From contig JAQMWT010000235.1 in assembly GCA_029834535.1 (NCBI GenBank), positions 1 through 26,504 of the forward strand: a DNA stretch of 26,504 nucleotides, read 5' to 3'. Numbering within the stretch: the stretch's first letter is position 1; every line of letters begins with the position of its first letter. The notes beneath the pieces were generated by a model. That model ran no database searches. It saw only the letters and a list, made by a program, of their open reading frames with translations, and was not told the DNA's origin. The position numbers were made by a program, and so were the translations under genes. Below are positions 17,101 through 26,361 of the stretch, piece by piece. This DNA comes from Chrysophaeum taylorii (Eukaryota; Sar; Pelagophyceae; Pelagomonadales; Pelagomonadaceae).

Positions 17101-20100
17101 ATGGAGATAAACGCAGACGTGCGTGAGGAAGAATCTCCTCCAGTTCTTCCCGCCGCCCCTGAGATAGGCCGCGAGGAAGGTGAATTAAGAGAGGCCGAGG
17201 CAGTCGACGTTGCTGACGTGCCCCCTGATGTGCCTCCGGATACTGCCATTTTTTCGCCGTTGAGTCCAACGACTCCGGATCGTGGCGAGCGTGTTACTAT
17301 TGAGCGCGGATCTGCAGCCCGAAGTCGACTTCGTGAAGACCTCGAGCGGAGACGTCGCGAAAATGAACGATTAGCTGAGCTTTTTGCTCGTGAAAGGGCT
17401 GAAGCGAAAGAGGAAGCGGCTCGACGAGAAGTTGATATGCTCAATGATGCATTACAGCAAGAGATCGAGACCTCGAAGACCCTACGCGAAGAGGTTGAAC
17501 GATTTCGTCGTGAACGAGATGAATTGTTAGCCGAACGTACGCGTCGGGAGAGTAGCCGCGAACGACCCGTGAGTCGACCCGAACCGGAAACGCCCGTGAG
17601 GCCGCCTGAACCGGAAAGGAACACTGAAACGGGGAATGAACCTCCGCCCCGAGTCGATACGGAGAATGAGGGTAGGGCGGACATTGAGAATGAAAGTACG
17701 AAAATTTTACGGGAATTATCGCGGGGAATATCGCAGACGGTTGCCAACGCCTTCGAAAAGGGCAACTTGAGCCGATCCCATCGACCCACTTCCAGTTTGA
17801 AGCCTGATAACTTCAAACTCGTCATCGACGGCCGAGACCAACGGCAATTTAATTTGGATTCGGCGGCGATGATGCATACTTTAGCAGATGACCATTACTC
17901 GGTCGAGAAATTACGTTACTTACTACCTGTGCATCTACGGGACACCGTTGCACCAATTTTTGAGGAACACTTGCAGAAATACGAGGAGCTCTGCGATGAG
18001 CTACCACACGGTCCGTCGTTTTACTTGAAATTAGATACTGACGATGAAGAGCATGGAGTCTCGGTTCGTCGTATCCGTCGTCTTAACAAGACGTATTGCG
18101 ACAAGATTTTGGATTATTTTAGATCGACTTGCCGACCTCCGCGCACGCAGCAGGAGCTGCTTGACAAGCTGCGGAAGGTCACCCAGGCTTCAGTTCCGAA
18201 GAAGTCTGGGGAGCGGCACGTCCAAACGTATTGTACCAGATTCCAATCTGAAGCCTTGGAGTTTTGTTCCGTGTCCAGCCGCACGATGGATGATGTCGAT
18301 ATCCTCGACCAGCTTATCAGTGGATTGACGTCCAAGGAGTTGAGGACCCGTGTGCGGACTATGAGGAGCGGACATCCTGATAGTTACGTGACTTTTAAGT
18401 CGATGGTAGCGCTTATTACGCGGCTCGAGAACGACTTACGAAAGTTGATGGAGGAGGAGAAGGACCAAGGCCCACCTAATCCGAAATCGAATAAACCGCC
18501 GCGAGGGCGGGGAGGTCGAGCTATGGCCTCCGATCAACAAGCCAAGCAAGATGCGGATAAACCGTCTGGGAATACGGATCCGCTGATTTTACGAGATCCT
18601 TTTTTGTGGGGCAAGAGAACGTGCCCGCACTGTGGGTTCTTCTGGACCACCCATGATGAAGATGAACACGGAAATCGCGTAGTTTGCAACCGCGATCCGG
18701 ATCGTTACTACTGTGCGATGTGGAAGCGAATTCGTAAGCAGAAGAAGCAGCCCATATCGCGGTCCGATTGGGCAAAGCGTGATGATGCATCTAATGCGAA
18801 CGCCACGCACGGATCGGAGCCTTCTAATGAAATTCAAACGGCCCTCACCGATCTTGGAACCACAATGGCGACCATGGTGAGCGAGGTCAGAAGCATCAAG
18901 GATACTACGTCGTTTTCTACACGACAGCGAGACGGACGATCACCTTCTAGACGATCGTCACGCCGACATCGAAGCCAGAGCCCTAATCGAAAAGCCCATA
19001 CTGCTCAAGACAGCCCGAGTCCTTGCCGTCACCGGAGCTCTAGTCGCAATTCGCGCCGGCGCCGACGTCATCGACATTACGATGACGAGTATGACGGAGG
19101 CAGATATCAGGATAGTTCGGGACATTCGAGCGCATCTTTCGCGTTCCAATCTTTATGCGACGCGCCGCCAATGTCGGGGGTTGTCTTTTACCCGACGGCG
19201 CGCCCTGCCCGAGTCTCCGATGATGTTGCCGATGTCGCTGTGACGAGCAGCCATCGTTTGCAACAGGAGCAACATACCACCAACGCTCGGATCGTTCGGT
19301 GGCCTTCTACATCGTATGTGGAAGCAATGTCAGATGCTACTTGGGATTCTCCGCACTACTGGGAAGACTCAGATTCGGAGACCGACGAACCCATGCCGCA
19401 GGTTCCAGTGTCCCCCCATTCGTCAATGTGCATGTCTTGCAGGGCAGTTCACGATGATGACGTTAGACCTTTTGAGTTGACGTCGGGGACGACGTCTTCT
19501 TTTCCTACGGGGCCCCCCGAGACCGTTTTAGCCGTTTTAGCCGATGTTTTAGCCGATACAGTTTTGGTCGCAGCAGAGCAGACCACAGCGGCGCCGATGG
19601 AGGAGAAGTTGACGGGAATGTCCGATTTGTTGGACGAGAAACGATTACCAGAAGAGATAAAGGAGGAGATATATGTGCCTCCGATTGAGAAGTGTCAGAA
19701 TTTGTTGTCAGCGAAACTGGGGAATGAAGAAGCAGCCGAAGCGGCGAGCGCCAATATAGATTCAGCGGCGAGATGTAGTACGCCAGATATAGCAGCGGTG
19801 ACGATGCAGATTCCGGGCGATGCGAAACCGGAGATACGATGTCATCACACTGCACTGTCGCCGAGCGATGGGGAAAAGATCGAGCAAGACCTCATCACCA
19901 TCGGTTGCCTGGACCCTGGTACCCTTACGTTTATAGTGGGTCATATTTATAGACGACGAGACGGGCCGAAGTTTGCAACGACTTTAGGCGTGGATGGAAT
20001 GGCTGATGTCTCTTATATTTGTCGTGGGATGGTTGAAAAACTGGAAAAGGATAGCATCATCCTTGACCGGGGCGATCTTCCAGTCGAGCGCACTTTGTAT

Positions 20101-22332
20101 GGGTCAGGATTGAACAAAACGACTATCCACCAATGGGTTGCATTGCGGATTGCGCTTGCGGACGACGTTGCCGTTCCAGTTGTTGCTATTGTGGCCGATA
20201 CTAATCATCTATTTTTGCTGGGAGCGCGCGATATTCGGGTGTTTGGAGCCATAGTGGATTACCCGCGGAATCGCATTGCGTTTCTACGCACACAAGTCGC
20301 TTACGGGCGCAAGAAGTTAAAGGTGCAGGATCGACGAGTAGATTCTCCGATTTTGACGTTCAGAACAACTTATGACGAGAGCAATCCCGTGGTAGTTCAG
20401 GTTTATGGACAACAGCACCATGCGATGCAACAAAGCCTGAGCACAGTTGAGAACCGAGTCTACGCTCGCTTGTGCAAGATTGAAGACCTCCAGCGTCCAC
20501 CGCCGAAACGAGCGGGAGCTTCGACGACTTGGGGAGTTCCTCCAGTTACGCCTTCTCAAAGTTCGAACAGCGATGCTTATGAAGTGAAAGCCTATGCTGC
20601 GCGCACGATGAAGGTCGAGCCTGGGCGCACCTACTGCGTGCCAGTCGCTCTTTCAGAGCCCGTGGAAACTGGGCAAGTTTTCGTTGCTACGTCTTCTGGG
20701 TACGAGCAACTCGGGGTAGTCGAAGGAATGTGTTCTTCTCCTGAGGATCATGATAAGTTCGCAGCTCGAGTGGCGATATCTTCTACCCAGGATGTGCCGA
20801 CCGTGATCACTCAAGGTGAAGTCCTTGCTTTGGGCGATATTGTTCGTTTTGATGACGAGCTGAATGCTGTGACGGTCGACGATTTAACGAAGGATGGTGA
20901 AGCCGAATCTAACAAGGCTAACCTATCATTCACTGTTTCGGTCGCAAGCCATCTTACTCAAGGCAATGCGGCTCCTGAACTGATGCTTTTGAGCTCAGTG
21001 CAGAAGGCGTCTCCTTCTGCCGATAAGAAGAAGAGTTCTCGTCAAGAATCGCTCGGTAACGACGATTTCGACCGACGAACTGACGAGGAGGAAAAGAAAT
21101 GCCGAGAAGTTACAGAATGCGAGATTCGCCGAAGGTTTGAAAAGGTCCACTGGGTGCCGGTCACGTATCGCAAGGTTGTGATGCTCTTCAGCGGCGCCGG
21201 AGGAAGTACTTTAGGACTGCAACGAGCGAACGAGTTGTGCGGGACGTCGTTTCGAGTCGTCCTTGCTCTTGACTCGTCAACAGCTGCCAACAAGGTTCAT
21301 CAGAAGAATTTTCCGAAGATACCTGTGGTCCAGCACACGCTCTGTGGACGATATGACTCAACCCTCCGGTTGATCAAGGCTTATTTGCCTGAAGCGGAAT
21401 GGTCATCGTCGATGTGTATAGCGTCTCCGCCCTGCGTTCATTCCGCACTCTGCAACTTGACATCCAGAGATGTTGGCAAGGGTGTTACGGCCACTAACTG
21501 GACGATGAAGTTGTGCAAGATGGCTGGCTTCATGATGTGGCTGATTGAACAGGAGGCGTCCATTATTTCGTATATAGCGCGCTTACACCCTTACGTGTAC
21601 GTCGTCAATTTTCATGATATCACACCTACTCTGATGAGCTCTCGCGTGCGATTGTTGGTTTCCAGTCACCCACTGCACTTGCAAGAGGCTCCGAAGACAT
21701 GTGTGAACATGCAACAAAAATTTGCTGCAGCTTTAGGTTATGCTCATGAACGCCACCTTCTCCAGCTGAATAATCTTGGCTCGTCCCGAGAAGCAACAGA
21801 TACGGCTTACACCGTTACGCGGGTTCCTCTTCGTTTGGGACCGCATCGCTCGGACACTCAGCCTTTGACTCTCAAGATGACGGCCGAGTTGCTCACGATG
21901 CCGGTGGATCATGATTGGGCTAGCTTGTCTAAGACAGATTCGTTCAAACATTTAGCATCTGTCGTCCCTCCAGATACTCTTGCGATTTTAGCAGTCGATC
22001 TGCACAACTCCGTGACCAGAGGTTTCCGCCAAAGTGGTGAAGTCCTGCCGACCGCGTTGAGCCCGACAGATCGATCCTTTGAGCAGTATTTACGAATCTC
22101 CGACACCACCTTTCGTCACGTAGAGATTCCGCTGTTAAATACGCGTACTCGTGTCGTTAAGTGGGTGTCAAAGGATGATCTCCAGGATCCCACTAAATGG
22201 GAACCGCCAGAAGTTCCTATGCTTCCGCTTCCAACTGATGCGCCGGGGACGGCTCATGCTTTTTCTGCTGCCCCCGACAATCAAAAGTGGACGTTCCGCC
22301 GGATCCTGAACCTGAACAGGAGCCGAAAGTAA
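17101..22332 (+). CDS. Gag - retropepsin-like - C5-cytosine DNA methyltransferase polyprotein
   Basis: 1743 codons from ATG 17101 to TAA 22330-22332, uninterrupted. Domains by residue: charged coiled coil 76-155; Pro/Glu-rich 165-200; Gag-like helical region 241-460; Cys-rich site C508-X2-C511, C529-X8-C538 with H520/H523 nearby; RS/RH-rich basic stretch about 608-665; retropepsin-like 935-1067, with DGM in place of DTG at D965 and the family's LLGARDI..FGAIVDY end; beta-barrel-like linker 1160-1265 of the kind found between protease and RT in gypsy pol; charged linker 1290-1345; methyltransferase 1351-1637. RT follows in the -1 frame. Gag should package the RNA; the methyltransferase would transfer methyl from S-adenosylmethionine to cytosine C5. 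Targets are unknown. Confidence 0.88.
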   Translation: MEINADVREEESPPVLPAAPEIGREEGELREAEAVDVADVPPDVPPDTAIFSPLSPTTPDRGERVTIERGSAARSRLREDLERRRRENERLAELFARERAEAKEEAARREVDMLNDALQQEIETSKTLREEVERFRRERDELLAERTRRESSRERPVSRPEPETPVRPPEPERNTETGNEPPPRVDTENEGRADIENESTKILRELSRGISQTVANAFEKGNLSRSHRPTSSLKPDNFKLVIDGRDQRQFNLDSAAMMHTLADDHYSVEKLRYLLPVHLRDTVAPIFEEHLQKYEELCDELPHGPSFYLKLDTDDEEHGVSVRRIRRLNKTYCDKILDYFRSTCRPPRTQQELLDKLRKVTQASVPKKSGERHVQTYCTRFQSEALEFCSVSSRTMDDVDILDQLISGLTSKELRTRVRTMRSGHPDSYVTFKSMVALITRLENDLRKLMEEEKDQGPPNPKSNKPPRGRGGRAMASDQQAKQDADKPSGNTDPLILRDPFLWGKRTCPHCGFFWTTHDEDEHGNRVVCNRDPDRYYCAMWKRIRKQKKQPISRSDWAKRDDASNANATHGSEPSNEIQTALTDLGTTMATMVSEVRSIKDTTSFSTRQRDGRSPSRRSSRRHRSQSPNRKAHTAQDSPSPCRHRSSSRNSRRRRRHRHYDDEYDGGRYQDSSGHSSASFAFQSLCDAPPMSGVVFYPTARPARVSDDVADVAVTSSHRLQQEQHTTNARIVRWPSTSYVEAMSDATWDSPHYWEDSDSETDEPMPQVPVSPHSSMCMSCRAVHDDDVRPFELTSGTTSSFPTGPPETVLAVLADVLADTVLVAAEQTTAAPMEEKLTGMSDLLDEKRLPEEIKEEIYVPPIEKCQNLLSAKLGNEEAAEAASANIDSAARCSTPDIAAVTMQIPGDAKPEIRCHHTALSPSDGEKIEQDLITIGCLDPGTLTFIVGHIYRRRDGPKFATTLGVDGMADVSYICRGMVEKLEKDSIILDRGDLPVERTLYGSGLNKTTIHQWVALRIALADDVAVPVVAIVADTNHLFLLGARDIRVFGAIVDYPRNRIAFLRTQVAYGRKKLKVQDRRVDSPILTFRTTYDESNPVVVQVYGQQHHAMQQSLSTVENRVYARLCKIEDLQRPPPKRAGASTTWGVPPVTPSQSSNSDAYEVKAYAARTMKVEPGRTYCVPVALSEPVETGQVFVATSSGYEQLGVVEGMCSSPEDHDKFAARVAISSTQDVPTVITQGEVLALGDIVRFDDELNAVTVDDLTKDGEAESNKANLSFTVSVASHLTQGNAAPELMLLSSVQKASPSADKKKSSRQESLGNDDFDRRTDEEEKKCREVTECEIRRRFEKVHWVPVTYRKVVMLFSGAGGSTLGLQRANELCGTSFRVVLALDSSTAANKVHQKNFPKIPVVQHTLCGRYDSTLRLIKAYLPEAEWSSSMCIASPPCVHSALCNLTSRDVGKGVTATNWTMKLCKMAGFMMWLIEQEASIISYIARLHPYVYVVNFHDITPTLMSSRVRLLVSSHPLHLQEAPKTCVNMQQKFAAALGYAHERHLLQLNNLGSSREATDTAYTVTRVPLRLGPHRSDTQPLTLKMTAELLTMPVDHDWASLSKTDSFKHLASVVPPDTLAILAVDLHNSVTRGFRQSGEVLPTALSPTDRSFEQYLRISDTTFRHVEIPLLNTRTRVVKWVSKDDLQDPTKWEPPEVPMLPLPTDAPGTAHAFSAAPDNQKWTFRRILNLNRSRK
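19900..20305 (+). other. Retropepsin-like domain with altered active site (within the polyprotein)
   Basis: GVDGMADVSYI (residues 963-973) aligns with the usual (I/V)DTGAxxSFI: the Asp, Ala and Ser/Ile positions fit, but DTG reads D965-G966-M967. The C-terminal LLGARDIRVFGAIVDYPRN (residues 1039-1057) is a good match to the LLG-D-L end of gypsy proteases. Either the protease is inactive and another activity processes the polyprotein, or the family uses an unusual loop. Confidence 0.6.
21151..22011 (+). other. C5-cytosine DNA methyltransferase domain (within the polyprotein)
   Basis: Motif I is VVMLFSGAGGSTLGL (1359-1373), the SAM-binding FSGxGG. Motif II-like: ALDSSTAANKVHQKNFP. Motif IV is ASPPCVHS, with catalytic Cys1445 (nt 21433-21435). 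Motif VI appears as WLIEQE, keeping Glu1483 while ENV becomes EQE. Motif VIII is SSRVRLLVS (Arg1515, Arg1517), matching QxRxR. A short target-recognition-like region follows. A motif IX-like TAELLTMPVDHDW (1594-1606) and motif X LASVVPPDTLAILAVDL (1618-1634) complete the fold. About 290 residues, the size of a minimal catalytic domain without BAH, CXXC, PWWP or ATPase parts. Confidence 0.88.
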
Positions 22333-23550
22333 GGAGCGAGCCGAATGTGCGCGTCAAAGGTGAAAAGATCAATAAGAGCCACCCTGAGGTGAGGTTCAAA
22401 TACGAAGAAAAGTTCGATGTGCCATGGAAGGATGCGCCGCGCGATGCGGACGGTGTACCGTTACCGCAGATTCCCGAGCACGTCAAGGACAATGATGCGA
22501 TGAAAGTCGTAATTCCGACGAAGGAAGAAGTTGAGAAGGTTGTTCGAGATCTAGGAATTCCCGACAACCCGCATCTGGATGATGATGCGAAGATGATGTT
22601 GAGCCATTGCGTGCAATACGCGTGGGCTTTCTTTGATCCGATTATGAGACCCGTGGACTCGCCACCGGTTTCTCTACGCTTTAAAGACGCAAACCCACGA
22701 CCGATCAAGATGACGCCTTATAGGTTGACGCCAGCAAAGCTCGAGTGTCTCAGAAAGCAGATCACTGAGTGGTGTCGCGATGGAGTCATCCGACCGGCGA
22801 ACTCTCCGTGGGGATTTCCTGTACTGATGCTGCCTAAGAAGGGAGCCGAGGCCGGGACGTCGAATGCTTTTCGTGCTGCCGTTGACTTGCGTCAGCTCAA
22901 TGATCAGCTGGTCAATGACAGTTGGCCGAATATTCGTCAAGATGATGCTTTGGCTTTTCTTGCCATGCGCCGTTGGCGGACGTGCATTGATATTCGATGG
23001 GGTTATCATAACTTACGTTTGGACGCCGCTGCTCAGGACGCTGTTACGATGGTTAGTCCACTTGGAGCCCATAGTTTCTTGCGCTTGCCTCTAGGAGTAA
23101 AAACAGCAGGAGCTCTCTTTTGTAAGCAGATGGCTAGCGATTTGTCCACATGGATGTATAAGGACTTGGTCGCGTTTGTCGACGATATTATGATGGGATC
23201 GGATGAACTCCATCGACATTTACAAGTTTTGATTGAAGTGTTGTGCCATTTAGCACAGCGAGGATATAGTGGACGAACTTCGAAGTTCCACCTCCTCAAG
23301 GATGAAATCGAGTTTTTGGGACATATTTCGACTCCGGAAGGCTTGAAGCCGAATCCCAAGACGTTAGAAGCGTTGCAGCAGATGCCGATTCCCGGTACGT
23401 TGCCCAATACGTCCCCGAAGACCCAGATTCGATCTTTCATTGGTATGAGCAACTATTGCCGCCGATATGTGAAGAATTATTCGAAGATTGTGGAGCCGCT
23501 TAGGCGATTGTGTCTTGAAGGCGTTAAGTTTGAGTGGACGCCTGAGTGCC
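22239..23550 (+). CDS. gypsy reverse transcriptase (in -1 frame to Gag-MTase)
   Basis: The frame opens at 22239 after a TGA and overlaps the end of the previous frame by 94 bases. No good ATG sits at its start (the first usable start-like codon is GTG 22287), so expression by -1 frameshifting as part of one polyprotein is likely. RT blocks in order: RPIKMTPYRLTPAKLECLRK, GVIRPANSPWGFPVLMLPKK, RAAVDLRQLNDQLV, TCIDIRWGYHNLRLD (first catalytic Asp, nt 22989-22991), LRLPLGVKTAGALFCKQM, LVAFVDDIMMGSDE (catalytic DD at 23181-23186) and EIEFLGHISTPEGLKPNPKT. A frameshift near 23549 ends the frame before RNase H. Confidence 0.88.
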
Positions 23551-24905
23551 AAAGGCATGGGACACGATCATCGAAGCTTTGGTGGATTCTCGTGGAGTTT
23601 ATCATCCTGACTACGATCTTCCTTTTCAGATCCGCTCGGATGCTTCCAAGGATGGTCTGGGTGCGTATCTTTTTCAGCTCGTGGAAATCAAGGACGAAAC
23701 CGGCAAGGTGACACGAGAGGAACGAGTAATTGAGTATTGGAGCCGAGCTGTGCCGAAAGAGATGCGGAACTATGAGCCTCGCCGGCTAGAGCTCCTGGCA
23801 GTTATTCTTTCTCTTGAGCATTTCCGCTCTTATATTGAAGGTCACAAGACGATCCTTGAAACAGATCATCGCAACTTGACGTTTTTACGAAAGGCGAAGC
23901 ACTCGTCTGGGCAGTTGGCTCGATGGGCGATGCGGCTCGCCAATTTTGATCCTGAATTGGGTTACAAGCCAGGGAAGTCGCCGGGAATGAGCATCCCTGA
24001 CTGTCTCTCTCGCAATCCTATAGATCATGTCATCGAGACGGACGAGTTTGGTGAACCCTTGAACCACGCGTATCTAGTGTGCCAAGAACTCCCTCGTTCT
24101 GTTGATGATGAAGGAGTACCTTTACCTGGGTGCCATGTCATTCTGTCGTTTGTTACGACTGAGTTGCCTGTGGAGGAAGAGGAGGAAGACCTCGATGATC
24201 CGATGCAATTGGTCACGTCTCATGCTACGAGACAACGTCAGAAGCAACGTCTGCAGACCCAGCCTAGTATTTTCCGTGATGCCGATGATTACCAAGAGTA
24301 CATCGACAAGATCTCGGATAATTTGACTTTGGAAGAGATAGCCAAAGAGCAGATCACTGATGCTACTTGCGAGGACATTCGTTATCGCATGGCTCAGGGC
24401 CATTCTCTTCGTCGGTACGGAGCCAATTATCGCTATCAAGTGGTGAAAGGAGTTCTCTACCGTGCCGCACCCGACTTGCACCCGATGATAGTCGCACCCC
24501 GAACTTTACGGACGCGCATCATCCGATTGTACCAGGACACACCTCTCAATGGTGGTCATATGGGTCGTCAAAGTACAGTGCAGTCGATACTTGAACGTTT
24601 TTGGTGGCCTCATATGTCTAATGAGGTGGGTGCTTACATGGCTGGTTGCATAGTGTGCAAGAATGCTCGTACGCCTGAACCAAAGAGAGGAGGTCTGCTT
24701 CAGCAACCGGTGTATGATGGTGATTGTGTCGTACTTTGTATGGATTTGTTTGGACCTTTGCCCAGTGCTGGTCCCGAGACATATCTCATCGTCTTTTTTG
24801 ATCCATTTTTTCATTTCTTGATTCTTGACGTACTACACCACAAGACTGCTGAGTCAACCCTCGAGTCTTTTGTCGCGAATATATTACTCAAAGGCTATCT
24901 ACCTC
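23551..24905 (+). pseudogene. gypsy RNase H and integrase N-terminal half
   Basis: RNase H: FQIRSDASKDGLGAYLFQL (Asp at 23639-23641), RRLELLAVILSLEHFRSYI, ILETDHRNLTFLRKAK, ARWAMRLANFDPELGYKPGK and IPDCLSRNP, a normal gypsy series. Then a linker, and the integrase zinc-binding region GGHMGRQSTVQSILERFWWP with GCIVCKNAR; the first His of the HHCC finger appears to be Gln. The core begins VVLCMDLFGPLP (first catalytic Asp, 24743-24745). The frame is cut at 24905 by the 283-bp insertion. Confidence 0.85.
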
Positions 24906-25188
24906 TAACGAACTAACTAACTTCAGACCTCACCCGAGCATGGGAGCCAGGCCGGACCGACAGGAGCCAGTCCGGAATCACGGGCCTGTAGACGAGGAGC
25001 GCCGAAAGGTCGGTCGGCGGAGAGTGACCATCAAGCTTGTCGCCATGCGACGAGGAGACCGCGATGTGACTGACAACCAACTCGTCGATAACCTTCCGTC
25101 TTCGCCCCCCGGCCATACCCCGTCCCACTGCGAACGTTCCGGCTGCCAACCGGCCCGCCCGGGAGGCGAATAGGTGCCAACCTACCTC
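24906..25188 (+). mobile_element. 283-bp non-coding insertion in the integrase core
   Basis: Flanked by CTACCTC (24899-24905 and 25182-25188), consistent with a 7-bp target duplication; removing one copy plus the insert makes the integrase frame continuous. It starts TAACGAACTAACTAACTTC, a short TAAC-type repeat that would be a 3' tail in the reverse orientation, and ends GGTGCCAAC. A related partial copy is at 76-177. It looks like a SINE-like or other small non-autonomous element; I did not find clear A and B boxes. If the element itself ends CTAC, as at the window start, the target duplication would be shorter. Confidence 0.75.
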
Positions 25189-26327
25189 AGAGGATTCGTA
25201 CGGACAATGGGAAAGAGTTCGTCAACAAGTTGATGGAAGAGTTTGGTCATCTTTTCAATGTTCGGTATAGTACCACGATTCCGCATCATGCTCAGGCTAA
25301 TCCAGCGGAAAGGGTCAACCGCTTTATCTAGGCTTTCCTCCGTGCGTGCCTTCAAAACTGCAAGATCACGGAATGGCCCGAATTCGCGGAGTACATTGCT
25401 TTCTGTTATAATCGTAAATTTATTCCGGGGACTCAGATCTCACCTTTCATGCTTCGTCTTAACCGGCAGCCTTTATTGCCAACCGATTACACGATCATGG
25501 ATCTTGATGTCCGCCGCCTGCCGAAAACTCGCTCCGATGTTGTGGCAGAGACTCGCGAAAGGCTGAAGTTCTATACCGCTACGGTGAACGAAGCTCGTGA
25601 GAAGGCTCTTCGTAAACAACGTCTCGCCTATAATGCGGACCATGTTGATGTGGAGTATGAAGAAGGTTCACATGTTCTGCTCTACATCCCTTTTCTTCAG
25701 AACAAGCTTCGACCGGAATGGCGCGGTCCATTCGTTATTTTGGAACGCTTGTCCCCGGTCACTTACAGGATTGAGTCTCTTGATTATCCTCCCGAACGCC
25801 GTTGTGTTCATGTTAGTCAGATTACCCCTGTGATGGTTTCTCCAGTGGTCGATCGAGCTGTGCCCAAGCCCAAGGAGACCTTTCGGGATGATTACAAGCA
25901 TGGTAAGTTCGTTATCTTTCGGATTCCGGATAATAAACGGTCCGATTGGCGAAAGAAGATTTATGTCGCTGAAGTTTATGAACCCTATGATTTTGTGAAT
26001 GATCGAGTCGCTCTGCATTTCTATGCTGATCTCGGTCCCCATGACAAGGTTTCTTATTACAAGCCTACTTCACATCTCTCTACTCGCAAGCTTAAGCCGG
26101 AATACAAGGACGTGGACGGTCGCAGTTTCACCGACAAGACCAAGGTCAACAACAGTACCACTCCTTGTGTCACCGACTTCGCCCCGCATGAGATCGATGT
26201 GTTGATTCCTAAGTTCACTTTACGTGGTGGACGCGTTCCTGAACCTGTCGTTGAACGTGCCTACAAGAAGATTCGTTCTCGAGATGCTCATTCAGCCAAG
26301 GCTCGTGCTTCTCGCCGGACTCGCTGA
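25189..26327 (+). pseudogene. gypsy integrase C-terminal half with GPY/F module and extra C-terminal domain
   Basis: Begins with RIRTDNGKEFVNKL (second catalytic Asp, 25203-25205) and reaches the Glu in ANPAERVNRF (25308-25310), 35 positions further. A TAG at 25329-25331 interrupts the frame just after. It then continues through EWPEFAEYIAFCYNRK and EEGSHVLLYIPFLQNKLRPE to WRGPFVILERLSPVTYRIE, the GPY/F module, and VHVSQITPV. About 160 further residues follow, with HGKFVIFRIPDNKRSDWRK, IYVAEVYEPYDF and KPTSHLSTRKLKPEY, ending basic at TGA 26325-26327. This extension is not a recognisable classical chromodomain. Confidence 0.82.
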
Positions 26328-26361
26328 GTGAGGGCAGCTCGTGTTCTCACCAGGGGAGTCC
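26328..26361 (+). promoter_or_regulatory. gypsy 3' untranslated tail and weak polypurine tract
   Basis: Only 34 bases separate the stop codon from the 3' LTR. AGGGGAG at 26352-26358, just before TCC and the LTR, is the only purine-rich piece and is a weak candidate for the plus-strand primer site. Confidence 0.4.

Noticed and set aside
17031..17825. 264-codon minus-strand Ser-rich frame opposite the start of the gypsy polyprotein
   Set aside because: It is the antisense of a charged coiled-coil coding region; its Ser/Arg composition follows from that and no motif is seen.
24906..25188. The integrase insertion as a spliced intron
   Set aside because: Exact excision would have to cut inside CTACCTC, which gives neither GT-AG nor a near-canonical pair. 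CCTACCTCAG at the right looks like a 3' splice site, but no matching donor restores the frame.
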